A stretch of DNA of 64,000 nucleotides from Rhodospirillaceae bacterium (GCA_002709955.1 PAQY01000013.1:62001-126000); one strand, 5' to 3'. Counted from the first letter of the stretch, positions 18,601 through 29,656 are shown. The notes: generated from the letters alone by a model not told the origin. Made by a program: numbers and translations.

Positions 18601-18681
18601 AATGAATCATACTTGCATTCCCTTTCGCACCGTCTTAGCTCAAAGGGAGACTGTGCGATCTTTTGGGGACCAGATATTATC

Positions 18682-18927
18682 ATGGCGCAATTGCCGAATA
18701 TTCCATCGCCCTGTGTCGGGGTTTGCGTGATGCATCCGACCACCAATCTGTGCCAGGGATGTATGCGCAGTTTGGGGGAAATTGCGGAATGGTCGCGGGC
18801 GTCGAATGAGCGTCGCTATGAAATCGTATTGGACTTGAAGCAGCGGCGCATCGCGTCGGGTCGGGTTTCGGAAAGCGACCTGCGCCCCCGGCGGCGTCGC
18901 GCAAACCCGTCGACCAGCACCGGATAA
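18682..18927 (+). CDS. DUF1289 domain protein
   Basis: SPCVGVCVMHPTTNLCQGCMRSLGEIAEWS cysteine pattern. Confidence 0.88.
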   Translation: MAQLPNIPSPCVGVCVMHPTTNLCQGCMRSLGEIAEWSRASNERRYEIVLDLKQRRIASGRVSESDLRPRRRRANPSTSTG

Positions 18928-18934
18928 ACCATCC

Positions 18935-20152
18935 ATGGGCCTGCCCCTTCCTGTCACCACCAAGGATGCGCGTGCGCTTATCCTGAATTTGCAGGGTCTG
19001 GGACAATCCCACCGCAGACGTCTGTCGGATGGGGATTTGATGGACCTGATCCGCCAGATGGGATTTGTTCAGGTCGACAGCATCAACATGCTGGAGCGTG
19101 CCCACCAGATGATCCTGTCATCCCGTGCGACGGGGTATCGCCCCAAACAGCTGCAACGCCTGTTGGAAAAACAGGGGGCTTTGTTTGAGAACTGGACTCA
19201 TGATGCGGCCATCATTCCGTCCGACTTCTTTCCCTATTGGATGCGACGATTTGAGAACCGGCGGGCAGCCTTGGCGGATCGGTACAGCCGTTGGCATGGT
19301 CCGCAATTTCTGAACGAGACGGAAAGCGTGATCGCCCATATCGAAGCCAATGGCCCGATACTGTCCCGCGATCTGTCACCCGATGAACGCAAAGGGCCCG
19401 GCGCCTGGTGGAATTGGCATCCCTCCAAGACCGCCCTGGAATATCTCTGGCGGACCGGGACCCTGGCAGTGGCCCGACGGGAAGGGTTTCAGAAGGTCTA
19501 TGATCTGACCCACCGTGTTATTCCTGAACCACACCGGGAAACCCCGGCAGCGCATGCGGATCTGGTTGACTGGTCCTGCCGCAGTGCGCTGGACAGGCTG
19601 GGATTCGGCACGCCGGGAGAGATCGCCGGCTTCTGGGATCATATCACGGCGGATGAGGCAAAGGCCTGGTGTGAGGCTAATCTGGACAGGGCCGTTATCC
19701 AGGCCAATGTGGACCAGACGACGGGACGCCCCCGGCTGTTATATGCCAGACCGGATTTGGAAACTGCTTTGAACCAAGTTGAACCGCCGCCGCCTGGACT
19801 GCGCATTCTAAACCCGTTTGACCCTGTCTTGCGGGATCGCAAGCGGCTACAGGGCCTGTTTGGATTTTCCTATCGCATAGAAGTTTTTGTGCCAGCCCCT
19901 CAGCGGACCTATGGCTATTATGTCTTTCCCATATTGGAAGGGGATCGCCTGATCGGCCGCATTGATATGAAGGCGGATCGACCCGCTGACTCCTTGCAAA
20001 TCACGGCTGTCTGGCCGGAACCCGGAATCAGTTTTGGAAAGGGTCACATGAAGCGCCTGGAAGGGGAATTGGACCGACAAAAGAGCTTTGGTGGCCTGTC
20101 GACCCTTCGTTTCGAAGACGGTTGGCTACGGGAACCTGTCGTTTCGGCGTAA
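18935..20152 (+). CDS. YcaQ-like winged-helix crosslink DNA glycosylase family protein
   Basis: VQVDSINMLERAHQMILSSR, ILNPFDPVLRDRKRL, FSYRIEVFVPAPQRTYGYYVFPILEGDRLIGRIDMKADR. Confidence 0.88.
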   Translation: MGLPLPVTTKDARALILNLQGLGQSHRRRLSDGDLMDLIRQMGFVQVDSINMLERAHQMILSSRATGYRPKQLQRLLEKQGALFENWTHDAAIIPSDFFPYWMRRFENRRAALADRYSRWHGPQFLNETESVIAHIEANGPILSRDLSPDERKGPGAWWNWHPSKTALEYLWRTGTLAVARREGFQKVYDLTHRVIPEPHRETPAAHADLVDWSCRSALDRLGFGTPGEIAGFWDHITADEAKAWCEANLDRAVIQANVDQTTGRPRLLYARPDLETALNQVEPPPPGLRILNPFDPVLRDRKRLQGLFGFSYRIEVFVPAPQRTYGYYVFPILEGDRLIGRIDMKADRPADSLQITAVWPEPGISFGKGHMKRLEGELDRQKSFGGLSTLRFEDGWLREPVVSA

Positions 20153-20169
20153 TCTCAATCTGGCGTTAC

Positions 20170-21108
20170 TCAGACGCGCCCGCGCAGTTTTGGCGTTTTC
20201 ACGGGGCGGACTTTCGCCACGCGGGTTTCGCGGTGGACAATATAGATCCCGCTGGCAATAACGATGGCAGCGCCAATGAAGACACGCAATACTGGAATTT
20301 CTCCCCAAATCCAATAGGCCAATAATGTGGTCCATATGATAGCGAGATAATCCAAGGGGGCCAGAATGGCGACTTCTGCATGGCGAAAGGCGATCGTCAT
20401 TGTCAATTGTGCAATCGCGCCGACCAAGCCGACACCGATCAATAAGGCCCAATCCAACGTTGCCATCGGCATCACCCAGCCATCCAGATAAACCCATATC
20501 GCGCCCACGATAGCACCCGAAAGGGTAAGCCAGAAGGTGATGGTAAGGGCGGTTTCGGTAGCGGATAGTTTGCGGGTAATGATCATTGCCAACGCCATGC
20601 CTGCGGCTGCCAAGAGCGCAGCCATAGAAGCCCAATCAAACACGCTGCTGCCAGGATTGACGACGATCAACACACCGACAAATCCAACGCAAACCGCAAT
20701 CCATCGGCGAATCCCCACGCGCTCACCCAGCAAGGGAACGGATAAGGCGGTCATTAGGAGTGGGGCGGCAAACAAAATTGCTATGGCATCTGCCAGCCGC
20801 ATTTGACTGAAAGACCAGAAGATCAGGCTCATGGTGACGATGCTGATCGTCGAGCGCATCAGATGGACTAATGGCCGTTGCGTCTTGAGCGTCACAAGGC
20901 CACCATTCATCATTACTAAGATGAATATCGGTACAAGCGCAACGCCACAGCGGAAGAAGACAATTTGCGATGTTGGGTAGCCATCGCCCAACCATTTTAC
21001 AGTCGTGTCCATGAAAGCAAATAAAAGAACAGACAGGCACATCGTGGCAATGCCCAGGCCGTTCTTGGAAAGATGCGATGATTTTTCGGAGACTGAAGCG
21101 TCAGTCAC
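20170..21108 (-). CDS. DMT family (EamA) transporter
   Basis: Multiple hydrophobic helices; DTTVKWLGDGYPTSQIVFFRCGVALVPI. Confidence 0.85.
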   Translation of the reverse strand: MTDASVSEKSSHLSKNGLGIATMCLSVLLFAFMDTTVKWLGDGYPTSQIVFFRCGVALVPIFILVMMNGGLVTLKTQRPLVHLMRSTISIVTMSLIFWSFSQMRLADAIAILFAAPLLMTALSVPLLGERVGIRRWIAVCVGFVGVLIVVNPGSSVFDWASMAALLAAAGMALAMIITRKLSATETALTITFWLTLSGAIVGAIWVYLDGWVMPMATLDWALLIGVGLVGAIAQLTMTIAFRHAEVAILAPLDYLAIIWTTLLAYWIWGEIPVLRVFIGAAIVIASGIYIVHRETRVAKVRPVKTPKLRGRV

Positions 21109-21938
21109 GACGTGGCGCCCAATTCCTTGGATCGACGGGTGGCGGCGGCAATGGCCTCAACCATCAATGGCCCCAGACCATCTTCCTCACGCATCAGGAC
21201 TTTCAATGCTTCCAGGGTTGTTCCGCCTGGACTGGTCACATTTTCTCGCAGGGTCGATGGGGGCGTATCGCCGCTGGCCAGGGCCAATTGTCCGGCACCA
21301 GCGACGGTGACCAGGGCCAATCGGGCAGACAGGTCTTCGGGTAAACCAGCGGCAATACCCGCCTTCGCCATGCACTCCATCAACAGGAAGGTATAGGCAG
21401 GCCCGCCGCCGCTCAGTGCGGTTACGGCGTCGATCAGCGCTTCGTCCTGAACTGTTGCGGCCTCTCCCACAGCGCGCAGCAGGACTTCGGCCAGGGACGC
21501 CTGGGCATCGCTGGCAATAGCATTCGGGCAGGCGACCGTGATGCCCTGTCCAATGGCGGCAGGTGTATTGGGCATGGCGCGAATGATTGCGGCCTGGTCC
21601 CCCAGATGGGTTTCAAAATACGATATGGTCTTGCCCGCCGCGATGGACAGGAACAGACAATCTGGTCCGGAAAAGCGACGGTAGTCTGCCAGCAATGCAT
21701 CCATCTGCTGGGGCTTGACCGCCAAGACGATGACTTCCGGATTCAGGTCGTCAGGCACATCATTGGCACCGGCAACAACAGTCACGCCAGCGCGATCCTT
21801 GAAGGCATCGCCGCCCACCGGATCCACAACAGTGACGCCCCCAGCCACAATACCGGACTTCAACCACCCATCCAGCATCGCACCACCCATTTTCCCGCAT
21901 CCGATCAGCAATAGTGGTCTTGATAATGTATCGGTCAT
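21105..21938 (-). CDS. proC: Pyrroline-5-carboxylate reductase
   Basis: LIGCGKMGGAMLDGWL, RAMPNTPAAIGQG, ALSGGGPAY, SPGGTTLEAL. Confidence 0.94.
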   Translation of the reverse strand: MTDTLSRPLLLIGCGKMGGAMLDGWLKSGIVAGGVTVVDPVGGDAFKDRAGVTVVAGANDVPDDLNPEVIVLAVKPQQMDALLADYRRFSGPDCLFLSIAAGKTISYFETHLGDQAAIIRAMPNTPAAIGQGITVACPNAIASDAQASLAEVLLRAVGEAATVQDEALIDAVTALSGGGPAYTFLLMECMAKAGIAAGLPEDLSARLALVTVAGAGQLALASGDTPPSTLRENVTSPGGTTLEALKVLMREEDGLGPLMVEAIAAATRRSKELGATS

Positions 21939-21970
21939 TTTGGTCCCCTCGGTTCCCGGTGAATTTTGCT

Positions 21971-22381
21971 CTAACGGGTGCTCATGCGCTGGAAAAGGCT
22001 TTCCGTGTCCTTGATCAACCGTCCCTGACGTTCAGCCAGGTCCATCACGGCGGCAATTTCGCTGGGCGAGAAATTGACCTGCTCCGTGACTTTCATCAGC
22101 ACGGAGGATTCATTGGGGTGGAAGTTATCATCAACGAAAGCCATGGTCGCCAGGGTCAGGATCAGGACGACCTGTGAATGCGCATCGTCAAAGACAGAAA
22201 CATCGATTTCGCCAAACACATCCTGAGTCGGTGTGGAAAGATTCGCCCCTAATTCCGCATGCAGCATGCCAAACAAGGCATCTTCTTCGATAACAACTTT
22301 TGAATCAGCGATCATCATCCGTTTGGCCAGCGCCAACAGAACGGTCTTTTGTCTCAAGCTCAGTTTATCAAAAACAATCAT
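21971..22381 (-). CDS. TerB-like protein
   Basis: Length and helical pattern; VLILTLATMAFVDDNFHPNESSVLMKVTEQVNFSPSE resembles TerB-fold proteins. Confidence 0.5.
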   Translation of the reverse strand: MIVFDKLSLRQKTVLLALAKRMMIADSKVVIEEDALFGMLHAELGANLSTPTQDVFGEIDVSVFDDAHSQVVLILTLATMAFVDDNFHPNESSVLMKVTEQVNFSPSEIAAVMDLAERQGRLIKDTESLFQRMSTR

Positions 22382-22533
22382 GGTCGGCCCTCTGTGCAAT
22401 TGGGCCGTTTTGGCATGTCAGGCCCACGCTTAAGGGTATTCGCCACAGCGCTTAAGGGATGTCAAACCTGAACACAGGAAAACATTTCTTCCAGGACGGA
22501 ATATCCCAGGATGCGTCTGGGGGTATGCCGACC

Positions 22534-23037
22534 TTATGCTTCGCCCTGACAATCCAGCAAAGCCGCCTGCACGGCTTCTTCTGGTTTGTATCCACCCCAC
22601 AGAAGGAATTGGAATGCCGGATAAAAGCGCTCGCATTCCGCCAGGGCGATATCCATCAAATCTTCCAATTGCTCGACCGAAAAACCGCCCATGCCGCGCG
22701 TCGGGATGGTATGGCGATAGGTGGGGGAGCCGCTTTCTGAGCACAGATCGAAATGACCCATCCACATTTTTTCATTGATCAAGGCCAACAGTTCGACCAC
22801 GCCCTTGCGACGGTCCCCTGGGATCTTCAAATCAAAGGTGCATGTGTAGTAAAAGGCGTGCATGTCTTCCCGCCAGACGAACAGCATGCGGTAATCGCAC
22901 CAGCCACCGGTCGTTTCGACGATCAGTTCCTCGTCGTCTGAACGTTCGAATGGCCATTCGTTGGCTTGAAACATTGCTTCAAGGATATCGAGCGGGTTGG
23001 CGAGCTGACTGGAATGATCGACCTGCAAGCTGGTCAT
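22534..23037 (-). CDS. YbjN domain protein
   Basis: NPLDILEAMFQANEWPFERSDDEELIVETTGGWCDYRMLFVWREDM. Confidence 0.85.
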   Translation of the reverse strand: MTSLQVDHSSQLANPLDILEAMFQANEWPFERSDDEELIVETTGGWCDYRMLFVWREDMHAFYYTCTFDLKIPGDRRKGVVELLALINEKMWMGHFDLCSESGSPTYRHTIPTRGMGGFSVEQLEDLMDIALAECERFYPAFQFLLWGGYKPEEAVQAALLDCQGEA

Positions 23038-23444
23038 GGGTTCTCTCCCCTTCGAAGGCCCGGCGTGGGCGGCGGCCAATTTTGTACCGAAGGCATAGGC
23101 ACAACGATCAAAACCGAACGGATCCACCATCCACCGTGCCGCGATCCACGCCTCTCTCCACCTCTCTCCAGAGTGTTCCAGACATCGCATCTATATATAG
23201 ATATGTATGCGATATCTGGTGAGATCAACGCTTCACCACACAAGACCTAGATTGCCATAGGGGGTTTCGCGGCGCAAAGACTTTTTAAAAGAAAGTTTTG
23301 TGGCGCTTGGTCAGGGTTATGGGGCGACTCGCGGGATTGCGAAAGTCCTGTAAGCGGTGTTCCGCTTTTTTCCTGTCGATACATGCTTTTAGAATTCGGA
23401 TCAGTAGGCTAGCGTTCCAGGATAAAATTGTTGCATGGGAGAAA

Positions 23445-24422
23445 ATGAAAACAATGGAACACGACCACAGAGTGCTGATCACCAATGATAATCCTGAGAA
23501 GCTGATGCCCCTTTTCAAGGAACGCTACCCGGATTTGGCAATTCGATTCCTCAGTGATGCTGACACGCTGGATGCTACTCTGGCTGAATTCAACCCGACG
23601 GTGATTTTCGCCTATCCGGGGGAGCCGGTTCCAAAATCCAAGTTTCCGGTCATGATCAACTATCCTTCCGTGCAATGGATTTCCAACAGCGGTGCCGGTG
23701 TTGAACATATGGGGCAGTGGAACCCCAAAGAGAAAATCGTTACCAATGCATCGGGCGTCAATGCGCCCTTCCTGGCGCAATATACAATTGCGGCCCATAT
23801 GTCGGCGAATATCGGCATGCCCCTGTATGCGCGGCAACAGCGCCAGAAGCTGTGGCGAATGGAAGAATGGCAACCCTTTGATGATCGGCGATTCTGTATC
23901 ATTGGGCTGGGCAATATCGGACAGGCTGTTGCTGGATATGCGAAAGCGCTGAATCTGCGCGTTGTCGGTACCCGCGGCACCGCCCGCCCAACACCCAATG
24001 TTGATGAGGTGTATGATTCAGACAATATCATGCGGGCATTGACGGGGGCTGAATTCGTGTCGGTCCATACGGCGCTGACACCGGAAACCAAAGGCATGAT
24101 CAGCGACGATGCCTTCGCGGCGATGGCAGATGGGGCGATCTTCTTGAATGCCTCACGCGGTGCAGTGGTGGATGAAGACGCCCTGTTGCGGGCGCTGGAC
24201 AGTGGAAAGGTAAAAACGGCCATTCTGGATGTGTTCCAGCAGGAACCCCTGCCCAAGGATCACCCCTTATGGGAGCATGAAAATGTGATTGTAACGCCGC
24301 ATATGGCCGATTCGGTCAAAGACTGGCACGTCAACAATGCGCGCGCCTTTTGCGACAATCTGGATCGGTGGTTGGCCGGTGACCAACTGCAAAACATCGT
24401 CGATCCAAAGAAAGGATACTGA
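23445..24422 (+). CDS. D-2-hydroxyacid dehydrogenase
   Basis: IIGLGNIGQAVAGYAKALNLRVVGTRG, FLNASRGAVVDEDALLRAL; ATG at 23445 or 23454. Confidence 0.88.
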   Translation: MKTMEHDHRVLITNDNPEKLMPLFKERYPDLAIRFLSDADTLDATLAEFNPTVIFAYPGEPVPKSKFPVMINYPSVQWISNSGAGVEHMGQWNPKEKIVTNASGVNAPFLAQYTIAAHMSANIGMPLYARQQRQKLWRMEEWQPFDDRRFCIIGLGNIGQAVAGYAKALNLRVVGTRGTARPTPNVDEVYDSDNIMRALTGAEFVSVHTALTPETKGMISDDAFAAMADGAIFLNASRGAVVDEDALLRALDSGKVKTAILDVFQQEPLPKDHPLWEHENVIVTPHMADSVKDWHVNNARAFCDNLDRWLAGDQLQNIVDPKKGY

Positions 24423-25085
24423 TCAGACCGGCGCGGGGAATACGGGTTCCTCATCGCCCGCTTGCCAGGCGGGGTACTTTGCCATGATCCCCTCAAACAA
24501 GGGGGAGGCAAGGTGACCCGCCAGCCAGCGTTGCAGATGCGCCAAGGGCTGCGTATCAAACCAGTCCCGGTCGGTATTGGCGAATTGACGGATGAAGGGG
24601 AACAGGGCCGCATCTGCTAGGCTGATTCTGTCACCAAAGAGCTGATCCGTCTGCGCCAATCGGCCATTCAGTTCGGACAGGATATCGAATCCCGCCTGCC
24701 GGTGTTCGGTCGCATCGGTCACGTCCTCGTATCGGTGGGGATATTTGTATCGATCCAGGTGATATTTGAAGGGACCATCATTCCGCGCGATCAGGTCCCG
24801 CATAGCGGCCATATCCCCCTGTGGCGGGGATAGCCAGTGATCGGGGTCGTTCTGGTTCAGCGCCCACAGCATGATGTCCAGGCTTTCTTCCAACACATCC
24901 CCCTGGGGCAGTTGCAGCACTGGGACCGTTGCCTTGGGGGAAATCTCAATCATCTCCGCGGGCTTGTCGCGCAGCACGACTTCGCGCAAGGCACAGGGCT
25001 GGCGACTGATGCTGAGCGCAAGGCGCGCCCGCATGGCATAGGGGCAGCGCCGGAAGCTGTAGAGGACAGGCAGAGTATCAGGCAT
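24423..25085 (-). CDS. Glutathione S-transferase
   Basis: [46 protein letters not shown]-terminal GST fold. Confidence 0.87.
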   Translation of the reverse strand: MPDTLPVLYSFRRCPYAMRARLALSISRQPCALREVVLRDKPAEMIEISPKATVPVLQLPQGDVLEESLDIMLWALNQNDPDHWLSPPQGDMAAMRDLIARNDGPFKYHLDRYKYPHRYEDVTDATEHRQAGFDILSELNGRLAQTDQLFGDRISLADAALFPFIRQFANTDRDWFDTQPLAHLQRWLAGHLASPLFEGIMAKYPAWQAGDEEPVFPAPV

Positions 25086-26082
25086 GGCTTTTCTTGGCGG
25101 CTGGTTTGGTGCCAGGCGCGCGGGACTGATCGCCAATATGCATTCTGCCCTTTGCCTGGGCCAGTTCGATCTGGCGCTGTCTTTCCCGAAAGCGTTCTTT
25201 GCGGTCCTCGTCATGGGCGTCATAACAGGCGGGGCAACTGACGCCGATCACATATTTCCAGGACTGAATCGCGACTGAATCGACGGGTTGGCGACAGGCA
25301 TGGCAAACCTGATAACTGCCCAATTCCAGATTATGTTTTACCGACACACGCTGGTCGAATACGAAACATTCTCCCTGCCACAGGGAGTCTTCAGCAGGCA
25401 CAGTCTCCAGATATTTCAGAATGCCGCCTTTCAGGTGAAAGACGTCGGCGATCCCCTGTTGTTTGACAAAGGCAGTTGCCTTTTCACACCGAATGCCCCC
25501 GGTACAGAACATCGCCACCTTTTTGCCCGCCAGGGCGTCTGGTGTCAGGTCTGGTTGTGACGCGAACCAGGTCGGGAAATCACGGAATGTCTCCGTCTTT
25601 GGATCAATTGCGCCCTGGAACGTGCCGATTCCTACTTCGTAATCATTGCGGGTATCGATGACGATGACATCGGGATCACTGATCAGCGCATTCCAATCTT
25701 CGGGCGCGACATAGGTACCAACCGTCTGCGTCGGGTCGATGCCCGGCACACCCATGGTGACGATTTCCTTCTTCAGCTTCACCTTCATACGATAGAATGG
25801 GGTTTCCACGGCGTGCGATTCTTTGTGCTCCAGATCGGTGCAGTTCAGCAATTCCCGAATGCTGTTCAGGGCGGCATCGATACCTGCACGGCTGCCCGCG
25901 ATGGTTCCATTGATCCCTTCTGGCGCCAGTAGCAAGGTGCCGCAGACATCCACCGATTGGCAGGCCTGAAGAATGGGCTGGCGCAGCGCGTCAAAGTTCG
26001 GTAAGGCCATGAACTTATACAAGGCCGCCACGATGATGGGGGTTGTGTCTATTTGGGTACGGGACTCGGTGACAGGGGTCAC
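25078..26082 (-). CDS. trhO: tRNA uridine(34) hydroxylase, rhodanese-like
   Basis: [53 protein letters not shown]. Confidence 0.93.
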   Translation of the reverse strand: MTPVTESRTQIDTTPIIVAALYKFMALPNFDALRQPILQACQSVDVCGTLLLAPEGINGTIAGSRAGIDAALNSIRELLNCTDLEHKESHAVETPFYRMKVKLKKEIVTMGVPGIDPTQTVGTYVAPEDWNALISDPDVIVIDTRNDYEVGIGTFQGAIDPKTETFRDFPTWFASQPDLTPDALAGKKVAMFCTGGIRCEKATAFVKQQGIADVFHLKGGILKYLETVPAEDSLWQGECFVFDQRVSVKHNLELGSYQVCHACRQPVDSVAIQSWKYVIGVSCPACYDAHDEDRKERFRERQRQIELAQAKGRMHIGDQSRAPGTKPAAKKSHA

Positions 26083-26188
26083 GACGCATTAACTCCGAAA
26101 TTAGCTAATATTATTCTGCATTGCGACGTGCTGTACCATGCCCTGGCGATAATTTCGAGAGTCAAGCGCCCTGCGGTCCCTATTCAAA

Positions 26189-27670
26189 TCACCGCATCAC
26201 AAACGGGTTGGACATGGGCGCGTCGGAGATGTTGATCCAGGTTGTACGCGTACGGGTATAATCCAGGATGGACTCCCTACCGGCCTCTCGACCATAGCCC
26301 GACTGATTGAAGCCGCCAAACGGTGCGATGGGGGATATGGCGCGGTAGGTGTTGACCCAGCAGATCCCGGCCCGCAGGCGCGATGAAACCCGGTGCGCGC
26401 GGGCCAGGGATTGCGTGAAAATACCAGATCCCAGGCCATAGTCGCTATCGTTTGCCAAGGCGATGGCCTCCTCTTCCGTATCGAAGGGGATCAGGGTCAT
26501 GACAGGCCCGAACATTTCCACCGTCAGGGTTTCCAGGTCGGGCTGGTCATGGGTGACCAGGGTTGGCATAAAATAATTGCCGTCGGTCCCGGCCTTGCGC
26601 ATGCCGCCAAACCGAATTTCCCCTCCCTGGTCCGTGACTTTTTGCAAGGTTTCCTCAATGCGGGCGATCTGGGCCGTGGTGCATAAGGGGCCGATATGTG
26701 TCTTTGGGTCCTGCGGGTCACCCACGATTAGGTCCTGGCACTTCTGCTGCACCAAGGCAGCGACTTTTTCATAAATTGTGCGGTGAACATAGCCCCGTGA
26801 TCCGGCCACACAGGATTGTCCAGATGCGCCAAAATTGCCTGCGATCAAGCCATTGGCGGCGCTGTCCGGATCTGCATCTTCAAAGACCAGGATAGGGGAT
26901 TTGCCGCCCAGTTCCAGGGTTGTGACCGCGAAATTCTCTGCGGAATTGCGCACCACATGCCGCGCGGTTTCAGGGCCACCGGTGAAGGCGATGCGGTCCA
27001 CCTTGGGATGCCGGGTTAAGGGGATGGCACAGCTTTCTGCATCCCCGGTCACGACGGAAACGACGCCCGCCGGGAAACCTGCCTGTTCGATCAATTTGGC
27101 AAAATGCAGCATCGGGGCGGGGGCGATTTCTGATGCCTTAAGCACAATGGCACACCCTGCTGCCAAAGCTGGGCCCAGCTTTGTTGCCGTCAGGAACATC
27201 TGCGCATTCCAGGGGACGATGGCCGCGACGACGCCGATGGGCGCGCGCTGGGTATAGACATGCATATCTGGCTTATCAATGGGCAGAACCGCGCCTTCAA
27301 TCTTGTCGGCCAGGCCTGCAAAGTAGCGGTAGTAATCGGCGACATAGCGGGTCTGTCCGACGGTTTCCGTCGCCAGCTTCCCGCTGTCGGTGGTCTCCAA
27401 CCGGCCCAGCTCTTCCGCGTTTTCTTCAATCAAGGTCGCCAGACGGTACAGCAGCTTGCCCCGCTGGGTCTGGGTCATATCGCGCCAGGCGGGATCATCC
27501 AGAACCCGGACTGCGGCGGCGATGGCGCGGTCGATATCCTGCGGCGCGGCGCAGGCGAAGGTGGACCAGACCTGCCCCGTGGCGGGGTTGTGGCTGTCCA
27601 TAACCTGCCCGTCGGTGCCTTCGCACCAGGTGCCATCAATGAACAATTGAAAATGGGGAAGGCGTGTCAT
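26189..27670 (-). CDS. Aldehyde dehydrogenase family protein
   Basis: VTTLELGGKSPILVFEDAD, FGASGQSCVAGSR, PFGGFNQSGYGRE. Confidence 0.93.
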   Translation of the reverse strand: MTRLPHFQLFIDGTWCEGTDGQVMDSHNPATGQVWSTFACAAPQDIDRAIAAAVRVLDDPAWRDMTQTQRGKLLYRLATLIEENAEELGRLETTDSGKLATETVGQTRYVADYYRYFAGLADKIEGAVLPIDKPDMHVYTQRAPIGVVAAIVPWNAQMFLTATKLGPALAAGCAIVLKASEIAPAPMLHFAKLIEQAGFPAGVVSVVTGDAESCAIPLTRHPKVDRIAFTGGPETARHVVRNSAENFAVTTLELGGKSPILVFEDADPDSAANGLIAGNFGASGQSCVAGSRGYVHRTIYEKVAALVQQKCQDLIVGDPQDPKTHIGPLCTTAQIARIEETLQKVTDQGGEIRFGGMRKAGTDGNYFMPTLVTHDQPDLETLTVEMFGPVMTLIPFDTEEEAIALANDSDYGLGSGIFTQSLARAHRVSSRLRAGICWVNTYRAISPIAPFGGFNQSGYGREAGRESILDYTRTRTTWINISDAPMSNPFVMR

Positions 27671-27680
27671 GGTAAATCCT

Positions 27681-28721
27681 TTAGCTGAAGGCGGGCATCA
27701 CATCATCGATGAAGCGGGACAGGGAGGCGCGTTTCCGCTCTGCCGTCATGCCGCTGTCGATCCAGAAGGAGAATTCGTCATAGCCCAGATCTTCGATGCG
27801 TTTCAGGCGGTCAATCACCTCCTGTGCCGTTCCCATGGTCAGGTCGCGGCGCATATTTGCCGGTGCCATCATGGCATTCCCCGCAATTTCCGACTCGTCC
27901 AACGTTTCGATCAGGCCTTGGGAGACCGGCTTTTTATTCTGGAACCAGGCCCCAAAATAGCAATAGAAACGGCTGAATATAGTGGCGGCTTCTTGGGCGT
28001 CGTCTTCATCTGCCGCAACATAGGTATGGTGCAGCAACATGACCTTGGGTCTGGGACCGGAATGGGGGGCACAGGCAGCATTGAAGCGCTGCATCAGGCT
28101 TTCGATTTCCGCTGACCCCTGCCACAGCGGCGTTACCTGCACATTAAAGCCATTCTGTACGGCAAATTCATGGCTGTTGGGATCGCGGGCCGCAACCCAG
28201 ATGGGCGGTCCCTTTGGCTGCAAGGGTTTGGGGGAGGCGGTCGTACTGGGGAATTGAAAAAACTCCCCCTCATGGGCGCAATCCCCCGCCCACAATTTCG
28301 GCAGCAAGGGGGCGATTTCCCTGAGTCGCTGGCCCGCCTGCCAGGCATCCAGGCCAGGATGCAGGCGTTCATATTCATAACTATAGGCACCACGTGCGAT
28401 CCCCAGCTCCAGGCGTCCACCGGTGACCAGGTCGGTCATCGCGGCTTCTCCCGCCAGTTTGATCGGGTGCCAGAATGGCGCGACAACGGTGCCGGTCCCA
28501 AGGCGCAGGTTCTTTGTGTGGCGTGCAACATCTGTCAGCGTGATGAAGGGGTTGGGGGCGATGGTGAATTCCATCCCGTGATGCTCCCCGGTCCAGATCG
28601 CGCGCATCCCGCCGTCATCTGCCATCTGGCATAAATCCAGGAATTCCTGATACAGAACATCATGGGGTTGGTCTGCGGTCAGCCGTTCCATATGGGCAAA
28701 TAATGAAAATTCCATACTCAA
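27681..28721 (-). CDS. LLM-class flavin-dependent monooxygenase
   Basis: AIWTGEHHGMEFTIAPNPFITLTDVARHTKNLRLGTGTVVAPFWHPIKLAGEAAMTDLVTGGRLELGIARG. Confidence 0.92.
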   Translation of the reverse strand: MSMEFSLFAHMERLTADQPHDVLYQEFLDLCQMADDGGMRAIWTGEHHGMEFTIAPNPFITLTDVARHTKNLRLGTGTVVAPFWHPIKLAGEAAMTDLVTGGRLELGIARGAYSYEYERLHPGLDAWQAGQRLREIAPLLPKLWAGDCAHEGEFFQFPSTTASPKPLQPKGPPIWVAARDPNSHEFAVQNGFNVQVTPLWQGSAEIESLMQRFNAACAPHSGPRPKVMLLHHTYVAADEDDAQEAATIFSRFYCYFGAWFQNKKPVSQGLIETLDESEIAGNAMMAPANMRRDLTMGTAQEVIDRLKRIEDLGYDEFSFWIDSGMTAERKRASLSRFIDDVMPAFS

Positions 28722-29656
28722 CTTCCTTTTTGAACGGGATGGACGGGGTGCAGATCGCCATATTCATCGTCCCCGACATACAGCCCGAATTGCTGGTTCT
28801 GACTTTCCAGGATGTATCTCTCGATGATGGTCCGTTCTGCCATGGGGCCGGTCAGCGCCTGTGGTACGCTGCCCAGAGGCAGGAATCTGCCCAGATTGGC
28901 GACTTTTACAGAAGGGGCGGTGCCACGATAGAAGGTATAGCTGCGATCCGCTTTGGTATCGGTATAGATTGAATAGACAGCACCGATTTCGATGCCTGTT
29001 CCATCAAGCGCATGGGTCAGGGTATCCAGGGCACTTGTGCGGGCGGGCACCCGGAAATGGGGTAAACGCAGTCCGGTTTCTGTGGGGGTCAGCAGAAGCT
29101 GGTCCCCGTAAGAAATGATACCACCGACAAAGCGTTTCTCCATTTCCGTTGCGACGCCGGTCTGGGCCTTGTGCTCCAGGGTGCGGCTGAAATATCCACC
29201 ACTGGCATAGCCCAGTCCCGGCTTGTCATTGCTATCGAAATCCAGAACCTCCCCGATCAGAATATCGTGGTCGCCCGCCTCCACGCGATTATGGACGCGG
29301 CAGGAAAACTGTGCGGTTGCACCCTCAATCAACGGGCTGCCCCATGCGTCTTGCGCCCAATTCACCTGGCCAAAGCGATCTTCTGTGCGACTGGCAAACA
29401 GGGTGGAAATTGCGGCTTGATCATCGGCCAGTATGTTCACGGCAAATCGGGTGCAGCTGTGAAACAGGTCATAGCTGCTCAAACGCTTTGCAGGACACAC
29501 CAACAACAAGGGTGGATCCAGGGAGACTGAGGTGAAGGAATTTGCCGTGAAGCCGACAGGAACGCTGTCGGGGCTCATCGCTGTGACAACGGTGACGCCT
29601 GTCATATAGCTGCCAAAGGCAGTGCGCAGGGAAATCGGATCCAGGGTCATGGTCAC
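28718..29656 (-). CDS. Flavin reductase with a C-terminal extension of about 140 aa
   Basis: FGSYMTGVTVVTAMSPDSVPVGFTANSFTSVSLDPPLLLVCPAKRLSSY flavin reductase domain; extension from about ISYGDQLLLTPTETGLRLPHF. Confidence 0.88.
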   Translation of the reverse strand: MTMTLDPISLRTAFGSYMTGVTVVTAMSPDSVPVGFTANSFTSVSLDPPLLLVCPAKRLSSYDLFHSCTRFAVNILADDQAAISTLFASRTEDRFGQVNWAQDAWGSPLIEGATAQFSCRVHNRVEAGDHDILIGEVLDFDSNDKPGLGYASGGYFSRTLEHKAQTGVATEMEKRFVGGIISYGDQLLLTPTETGLRLPHFRVPARTSALDTLTHALDGTGIEIGAVYSIYTDTKADRSYTFYRGTAPSVKVANLGRFLPLGSVPQALTGPMAERTIIERYILESQNQQFGLYVGDDEYGDLHPVHPVQKGS

